In this document: one piece after another, positions 36,936 through 42,130 of the stretch | How positions within the stretch are numbered: the first letter of the stretch is position 1 | How the letters are laid out: each line of letters opens with the position of its first letter | Origin: Prorocentrum cordatum | Lineage: Eukaryota > Sar > Dinophyceae > Prorocentrales > Prorocentraceae | Direction: 5' to 3' | NCBI GenBank assembly: GCA_963575745.1 | Contig: CAUYUJ010008134.1 | Span: 1-42,130 of the forward strand | Length of the DNA stretch: 42,130 nucleotides | Notes under the pieces: model-generated | Told to the model about the DNA's origin: nothing | What the model saw: the letters and a program-made list of their open reading frames with translations, nothing else | The model's database searches: none | Made by a program: the position numbers and the translations under genes

Positions 36936-38283
36936 TGTCATGCGAGTGTTTGGCCTGGGTAACTGCGTGCATGTATGATGTGTGCATATATCTGATGAGT
37001 GTACGAGCGAAGAGGAAGGGAAGGAAGAGGAGCAAGAGGAGGAACAACAGGAGGAGGAAGAGGAGGCGGAGGGGGGAGAAGGAGGAAAGGTGAGGTTGGT
37101 GCGAGACGCAGGTGCGCCGCGTGTGGGAAGAAGAGCAGAACCCCAATTAGCATGTGGGCAAGTAGAAGGTCAGTGCGTACGTGTGCCTGATATTTGTGCG
37201 AGCGAGACGGAAGGGAAGAAGAGGGGAGGAGCGCGGGTGACACGCGGGTGGAGAAAAAAACAAGACCCTCCTTGGCATGTGGGGAAAAACAAAGAAGCAC
37301 AACCCACGGGCAGCACCCCGGCTATCAGGATACCGACGACGCGGGACACGTGCATGAAATACTTCACGGCCACCTCGCCCCGGGCGGCTCCAGGCGGCGG
37401 GGGCCCCCGGGCTCCCCCACGCCCAGACCCCTCCCTCCCCCCCTGCGGTGGAGGAAGGGAGGAGGAGGGAAGAGGGAAGAGAACAAGACAGGCGCGCCCG
37501 AGCCATCTTTGCTGTGCTACCACTCCCACCCATCTCTTCCCACCTCCATCCGCCGACGGGCGCCCTGGCCGACCTGAGGGAGAGACGAGAAGAGGAGAGG
37601 GGGAATGAGGAGGGAGGAGGAGAGCCCGCAACACCAAGGACGACGGGGTCGTCCAGGCCCCCGGGCCGCACGTGCCTGGCAGACCCTCCTCGCACACCGG
37701 GACGCGCCGCTTAGATAACCCAAAGATTAGCAGAGGTGGTGGAGAGACCTCCCCCCTGGCGCGGTCCGTCTGGACCCCAGCTGCGAAAAAAAGAGGAACT
37801 GCGGTGATCAGGCCCCTCAAGGACCCGGCTACGCACCCGTGACTGCAAGAGACACCGGCTTTAAGCACGCTTCGCCTTGGGCGCCTCGGTGTCCGCAAAG
37901 AGAGGCGCCCTGTGTGGCATCCTCCGCAGCGGCCCGAGAACCATGGCCGCGCAACAGTTGCCCAGTGTGAACGCCGCGCGTGCAAGCAGAGGCAGACGGC
38001 ACCACCCCACACAGGCATGCAAGGACCTCCCCTCTTGGCCTCAGGGCAGCAAGGCCCGGCACCAGCGTCCGTACGCCCCCCCCGCCGACGGCGCCAAGAG
38101 GCCCAGCCAGCAGAGGGGCAGAGGGGCCAGGCAGGAACAGAGGAGGTGCGAGGGCCCTGCCACCCCGTGGCGCAGAAGGGGCGCTACACCCCCCGTAGGG
38201 GCCAACTGCGGAAAGGGCGAAAAGGCCTCAGCGCAGGGGAAGCCGAGCCCCTGAAAAGCCCGGGGCCGTGAAGCCATGGAGCA
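36936..38283. other. No firmly supported gene
   Basis: Mixed GC-rich sequence with a GGA/GAA-rich tract (about 37007-37090) and another at 37440-37485. The plus-strand frame 37912-38271 and the minus-strand frame over the same stretch are both open; neither has a domain I recognise. Confidence 0.35.
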
Positions 38284-38420
38284 CACTGTCAATGCCTCGC
38301 TTCCCTGGGGCTTTGCTGTGTTCCTGCTCGTAAACAGTTGTCACGTGTGCGGAGCTACACTGTCAATGCCGCGCTTTCCTGTGGCGTTGCTGCGTTCCTG
38401 CTCGCAACGCACACCGCCAG
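38284..38420 (+). repeat. Tandem duplication, ~74-bp unit
   Basis: CACTGTCAATGCCTCGCTTC with TTGCTGTGTTCCTGCTCG is followed by CACTGTCAATGCCGCGCTTT with TTGCTGCGTTCCTGCTCG. Confidence 0.85.
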
Positions 38421-38592
38421 AGGCGGCGAAGAGCTTGAGAGATCCACCTGCCAAAAGTCCCGAACTGCCCAGGTGCTTGCCTGGTGGCGCGCGCCTGAGG
38501 GGCAGAGGAGGCAGCACTGGCGCCAATGGGCAGCGTGGGCCTGGGAGTGGAGCCACCAAGGCACGTGGGCGCCAGTCAGTTGGCGGCGCGCA

Positions 38593-38715
38593 CAAGGGGG
38601 AGGGCTTCTTAGAAGGAGGCTGCTTCTTAGAAGGCGCCGGCCTCACATCTATAGAGAAGGCCCGCGCCTTCTAAGAAGCAGGGGTGCTTCTAAGAAGCCC
38701 TCACCCCTCCCCCCC
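38593..38715. mobile_element. Foldback element family F, copy 3 (best preserved)
   Basis: The left arm has GGGGGAGGGCTTCTTAGAAG, then TGCTTCTTAGAAGGCGCCGG. The right arm has GGCCCGCGCCTTCTAAGAAG, then GTGCTTCTAAGAAGCCCTCA and CCCCTCCCCCC. Each arm carries two CTTCTTAGAAG units. It ends about 25 bases before the stop of the minus-strand coding candidate at 38739. Confidence 0.85.
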
Positions 38716-38738
38716 ACCTCCCTCTGCGCGTGGCTGAG

Positions 38739-39221
38739 TCAGAGCTCGGACTGCGTCGGAGTGTAGGAACGAACGGTGTCGTCGTCGTCGTCGGAGTACG
38801 TCGGTCCCCAGCGCTGGTGAAAGGTGTCCAGCACGGTCAGGCGTCGGCTGTAGGCGTCGTCTGCTTCCGTGGTGAGGTGGTTGAGGAAGGCATGCCTGAC
38901 CCTCGCGTCCGTAGTGCCGTGCACGGCGCCAAGAGTGTCGAGGAGACAGCAAGTGAATGCATGCAAGACGCATGCACGCGGTGCCTGTGCACGGAACCCG
39001 AGGCACAGGTCCGCCGCCAGCGTGTCGGGCCTGGCGGGGACCTTCATCCGCTCTTCCTGGTGTCCGTGGGCGGGTCGGCGTTCTGCGATCGAAACAGGGC
39101 GAACCAAGTGAGCACCGAGCGCCCCGAAAGGGCCCAAAGTGGCATGGCGCGCGACGGCCTGGTGAGAGCAGCGGTCGCCCTGGGCCGTGAAAAGAGCCGT
39201 AGAAAGGCGGTGGCCTGGCAT
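38739..39221 (-). CDS. Hypothetical protein or terminal exon
   Basis: A 160-codon frame to TGA. From about the internal ATG at 39047 onwards it reads like true protein: RPDTLAADLCLGFRAQAPRA, a Cys/Leu stretch, ARVRHAFLNHLTTEADDAYS, LTVLDTFHQRWGPTYS, an Asp run (DDDDD) and a Ser/Thr tail. Codons end mostly in G/C and the alternative frames do not look like protein. The N-terminal 58 codons are weaker, so 39047 or an upstream splice acceptor may be the true beginning. No family recognised. A family F foldback lies just past its stop and would be in its 3' untranslated region. Confidence 0.4.
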   Translation of the reverse strand: MPGHRLSTALFTAQGDRCSHQAVARHATLGPFGALGAHLVRPVSIAERRPAHGHQEERMKVPARPDTLAADLCLGFRAQAPRACVLHAFTCCLLDTLGAVHGTTDARVRHAFLNHLTTEADDAYSRRLTVLDTFHQRWGPTYSDDDDDTVRSYTPTQSEL

Positions 39222-39479
39222 GCTGCGGCGTCGCCTTCTCCGGCGGGGGAGCAGGCGGTGGCCTCCGCCTGGGCGAAGTGAAACTTCAGGCCGGTAACCT
39301 TCGCCTAAGTACCGTATAGAGGATGATGTGGCTGACAGGCTTCATGATGCCTTGACGCCTTCGGCCGGAGGCCGAGAAAGTAATTAAAGGTGTGGAAGAA
39401 TCCGACCACGCAGACCCTAGCCGGAGTCAGAAAACATGGGAGACCCCTAAGTACCGTGGCGGTGTGGTGTTACGGGTGT

Positions 39480-39605
39480 CGCCGTCGGAGGTCGAGCAAT
39501 CCACAGTCGGTCGTCGGCGATCGCTCCGGCGGTCGGCGGACGGTCGTCGGCGGTCGTCGGACGGACGGTCGGCGGACGGTCCGCGGCGGTCGTGGAGCAG
39601 TCGAC
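39480..39605. repeat. CGGTCGTCGG-type minisatellite
   Basis: Short units of GGTCGTCGG, CGGTCGGCGGA and GGACGGTCGG. Confidence 0.8.
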
Positions 39606-39661
39606 AGACGGTGGAGAGAGGATGAGAGAGGAGGAGAGGAGAGGGGAGGTGGTAGGATTAG

Positions 39662-39842
39662 GTCGGGCCTGTCCCTACAGGGGGGATGTTCGGCGAAACA
39701 TAAAACATACCCCCAAAATAGTCCAAGAACAGTCCAGGAATTGTCTGGGGACTGTTCGGGGAGTATTTTTCGACATTTCTGGGGCATTTGGGAGTGTTAC
39801 TGTTCGTCGAACATCCCTTTGTAGAGGGGGGACAGGCCCGAC
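39662..39842. mobile_element. MITE-like element family D, copy 3
   Basis: Left end GTCGGGCCTGTCCCTACAGG then GGGATGTTCGGCGAA. Right end TTCGTCGAACATCCC, then GTAGAGGGGGGACAGGCCCG and AC. The middle is AT-richer and contains inverted GTCCAAGAACAGTCC-like motifs. GGTGGTAGGA occurs just outside both ends. Confidence 0.9.
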
Positions 39843-39858
39843 TTGGTGGTAGGACACG

Positions 39859-39947
39859 GCCTCGAGGCGCCTGGCGGCTCCCCCAGCCGTGGCTCCTCCG
39901 CCTCCCAGGCCCTCTGCAATGGGGGCCGTCGCCAGGCGCCTCGAGGC
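39859..39947. repeat. Inverted repeat with perfect 18-bp arms
   Basis: GCCTCGAGGCGCCTGGCG (39859-39876) and CGCCAGGCGCCTCGAGGC (39930-39947) are exact inverted complements. It sits between a family D and a family A element. Confidence 0.85.
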
Positions 39948-40000
39948 GAGCTGGCCCCCGGGAGAGGGGTCGGGGCTCCGGGGGAGCCCACGCCGTGCAG

Positions 40001-40174
40001 TCGGCGCGTTGACCCAAAGGAACCCTCAATGAGGAACGAGGCCCCCTTCTTTCCACAAGTGAACCTTCGATCTCCTGTCGAAGACATGAGGGAAGCCTGA
40101 GGCAAGCTGGGAAACACTTTGAGGAACGCGGAGCCCCTCCCCAACGAAAAGGGTTCCTTCTTCAGGGCCCCGAC
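40001..40174. mobile_element. MITE-like element family A, copy 3
   Basis: Left end GTCGGCGCGTTGACCCAAAG (from 40000), right end GGGTTCCTTCTTCAGGGCCC then CGAC. Central TTCGA...TCGAA is kept. Flanks are CA on the left and TG on the right, extending the TIR to CAGTCGG/CCGACTG. Confidence 0.85.
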
Positions 40175-40239
40175 TGTATGGCGTCGGAGTCCTGGGAGAG
40201 GGGGCAGGATCAGCAGGACGAGGGGCCAGGACGAGGCTG

Positions 40240-40350
40240 AGTTCGGGCGAGGACAGGGCGAGAATCTCTGAGAGCTGGCAGGCCCGGAGGATATGTCTCG
40301 GGCGCCGCGGCCTTCTCGGAGCGCTCCGGACGCTCTGAGAGCTTTCTGGG
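40240..40350. repeat. Dispersed repeat shared with 14725-14830
   Basis: GGAGGATATGTCTCGGGCGC and CGCGGCCTTCTCGGAGCG correspond to GGAGGATGTCTTGGGCGCC and GTGGCCTTCTCAGGGCG in the loop of the foldback at 14575-14957. Confidence 0.65.
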
Positions 40351-40425
40351 ACGCTCCGGGACGGACTTCTCCTCGTCCTAGCCCCATCCGAATCAGTCAG
40401 CATCGACTCGGGAGATCACATTCGG

Positions 40426-40605
40426 CTACACGTCGTAAGAGTGACACTGGGTAAGAGTAACCTTTGGTGCGCGGCAAAACGGGGGACGCGGGGTGGCCAA
40501 ACCTGGGCGCGCAAGCCGCTGTTACCGCTTTGCGCTCAGCGATCGGGGGACCCCATTGGGCCCGCACCAAAAGTCACACTGGCGAAAGGTCACTCTTACG
40601 TGTAG
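40426..40605. mobile_element. TIR element with ~46-bp compound ends
   Basis: The left end has CTACACGTCGTAAGAGTGAC, then CCTTTGGTGCG. The right end has CGCACCAAAAGTCACACTGG, then GGTCACTCTTACGTGTAG. GTAAGAGTRAC units occur twice on the left. 180 bp, non-coding. Confidence 0.85.
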
Positions 40606-41060
40606 TCGACACATGGGATCGGAATGTGCGCCGGCTCGGACGCCATCAGCACGGCGCCGGGACCCGATCGGATCTGCCGCGCCAGGACGCACGACAGTGC
40701 CACGCAGCAGTCGGGCCGCATCGGATCGCTGGGATGTCGGGATCGAAATCGGATCGGGCCAGACGGAGTCGATGTCGGACTGGACGTCGGGGGCGTCCCG
40801 AAGGGGGGCGTCCAAGAGGGGGGGGCCGCAGAGCAGGGCCCGAGGCACGTGCGCGGCCCAGGGGGGGGGGCCAGAAGACGTGCTGCAGGGAGGAGGAGGG
40901 GTGCATGAGATCCGGGAGATGGCATGCCCCGCGCCGTGATATCCAACCCCCCTAGTCTTTGCGTCGGGCTTAACCTCCTACAGGCGAATTTTGGAAGAAA
41001 TGATCCTGGCGAAGGACCCAACCATATGCAGTCGTGGGTACCGCAATTGTGAAGATCTTC
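40606..41060. other. No supported gene; half copy of family D
   Basis: GC-rich sequence with frames on both strands and no domain. 40967-41010 (GTCGGGCTTAACCTCCTACA, GGCGAATTTTGG) resembles one end of family D. Confidence 0.45.
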
Positions 41061-42130
41061 TTCGGTGAAACTCCCTATGGGGCCACGAAGCGCTGCACTG
41101 GGTGGGGGGGAATGCTGTTCTGGGTGAGTGGTGTGTCAAGTAAGGTTTCCGGGGCGCATGCGGACGGTCCCACTAGGGGCTTCGGTGGAGCTCCCTATGG
41201 GGCCACGAAACGCTGTACTGGGCAAGTGAAAATGCCACATTGGGCTTCCGGGACGCATGCGGACGGTCCCACTGGAGGCTTCAGTGGAACTCCCTATGGG
41301 GCCACGAAGCGCTGTACTGGGTGGGTGAAAATGCCAACTTGGGCTTCCGGGACGCAAGCGGACGGTCCCACTGGAGGCTTCGGTGGAGCTCACTAAGGGG
41401 CCACGAAACGTTGTATTGGGTGGGTAAAAATGCCACGTTGGGTTTTCGGGACGTATGCGGACGGTGGCAATGGGGCTTCGGTGGAGTTCCCTACGGGGCC
41501 ACGAAATTCTGACTGGGTGGGTGGAAATACCACAATGGGTGTTTCGGGACGCTTGCGGACGGTCCCACTGGGGCCTTCGGTGGAGCTCCCTGTGGGGCCA
41601 CGAAACGCTGCACTGGGTGGGTGAAAATGCCACATTGGGTGTGCGGCACGCATGCGGACGGTGGCACTGGGGCCTTCGGTGGAGCTCCCCGTGGGGCCAC
41701 GAAACGCTGTAATGGGTGGGTGAAAATGCCAAATTGGGTGTTTCAGGACGCACTCGGACGGTCCCACTGGGGGCTTCGGTGGAGCTGCCTATGTGGCCGC
41801 GAAACGCTGTACTGAGTGGGCGGGACGTATGTGGACGGTAGCACTGTGACCTTCGGTGGGGCTCCCTATGGGGCCACGAAACGCTGTACTGAGTGGGGGG
41901 ACGCATTTGGACGGTGGCACTGGGGCCTTCAGTGGAGCTCCCTACGGGGCCACGAAACGCTGTACTGAGTGGGGGGGACGCATGTGGACGGTGGCACTGG
42001 GGCCTTCGGTGGAGCTCCCTATGGGGCCACGAAACGCTGTACTGAGTGGGGGGGACGCATGTGGACGGTGGCACCGGGGTCTTCGGTGGAGCTCCCTATG
42101 GGGCCACGAAACGCTGTACTGAGTGGGGGG
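41061..42130. repeat. Satellite array, ~100-bp units shortening to ~76 bp
   Basis: About 12 units with landmarks GGAGCTCCCTATGGGGCCAC, GAAACGCTGTACTGGGTGGG, GTGAAAATGCCACATTGG and GACGCATGCGGACGGTCCCA. The first seven or so are 96-119 bp. From about 41810 the GTGAAAATGCC... block is missing and units are about 75-77 bp. The array runs past the window end. Long repetitive frames on both strands shift between units and are not supported as genes. Confidence 0.92.

Noticed and set aside
41136-42074. 312-codon minus-strand frame with repeated SVSWPHRELHRRPQ-like units
   Set aside because: The satellite period is not a multiple of three and changes along the array, and the plus strand is also open; it is a by-product of the repeat.

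Overview
This 42 kb window looks like GC-rich nuclear DNA of a protist, most likely a dinoflagellate. That is an inference from three things: the lineage-typical architecture of its LINE-like retrotransposon (zinc ribbon plus coiled-coil ORF1; APE endonuclease, reverse transcriptase, RNase H and a CxxCG tail in ORF2), strongly G/C-ending codons, and a very high load of microsatellites and miniature inverted-repeat elements. I see no complete housekeeping gene, no rRNA or tRNA gene and no CRISPR array. Most long open frames here are by-products of trinucleotide repeats or GC-rich DNA.

Layout, left to right: CAT/CAG microsatellites and a possible exon (1-2.4 kb); a foldback element with an expanded CCT core (3.3-3.8 kb); a three-unit ~0.9-1 kb macro-repeat made of a degenerate CCAAGACGGC minisatellite and conserved hairpin islands (4-6.75 kb); a short poly-Gln coding candidate, CATA/CATTA arrays and an 18-bp hexapeptide-type repeat (7.3-8.5 kb); a dense cluster of terminal-inverted-repeat (TIR) and foldback elements (9.4-15.2 kb); a relic C-terminal fragment of a second LINE (16.0-16.35 kb); more TIR elements and microsatellites (16.9-22.4 kb); one large LINE-type retrotransposon on the minus strand (about 22.8-30.4 kb); an acidic coding candidate and long CAT/CAG/CAA microsatellites (31.8-34.1 kb); a ~77 bp satellite (36.0-36.9 kb); a plausible minus-strand coding exon (38.7-39.2 kb); another TIR cluster (39.6-40.6 kb); and a ~76-100 bp satellite that runs off the window end (41.06-42.13 kb).

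The main gene system is the minus-strand retrotransposon. ORF1 (29118-30383) would be the RNA-binding/coiled-coil protein. ORF2, in the +1 frame relative to ORF1, carries endonuclease, reverse transcriptase, zinc knuckle, RNase H and zinc tail, and continues into an Ala/Gly/Asp-rich repeat domain. Over about 6.2 kb the ORF2 frame is free of frameshifts and is interrupted only by one TAA (27188-27190) and one TAG (24545-24547), both inside recognisable conserved domains.

The second theme is a set of apparently non-autonomous inverted-repeat families (called A to F here) plus several single-copy ones. Some show empty-site evidence for mobility, and at least two carry expanded trinucleotide microsatellites in their loops. 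No transposase gene is visible in the window.
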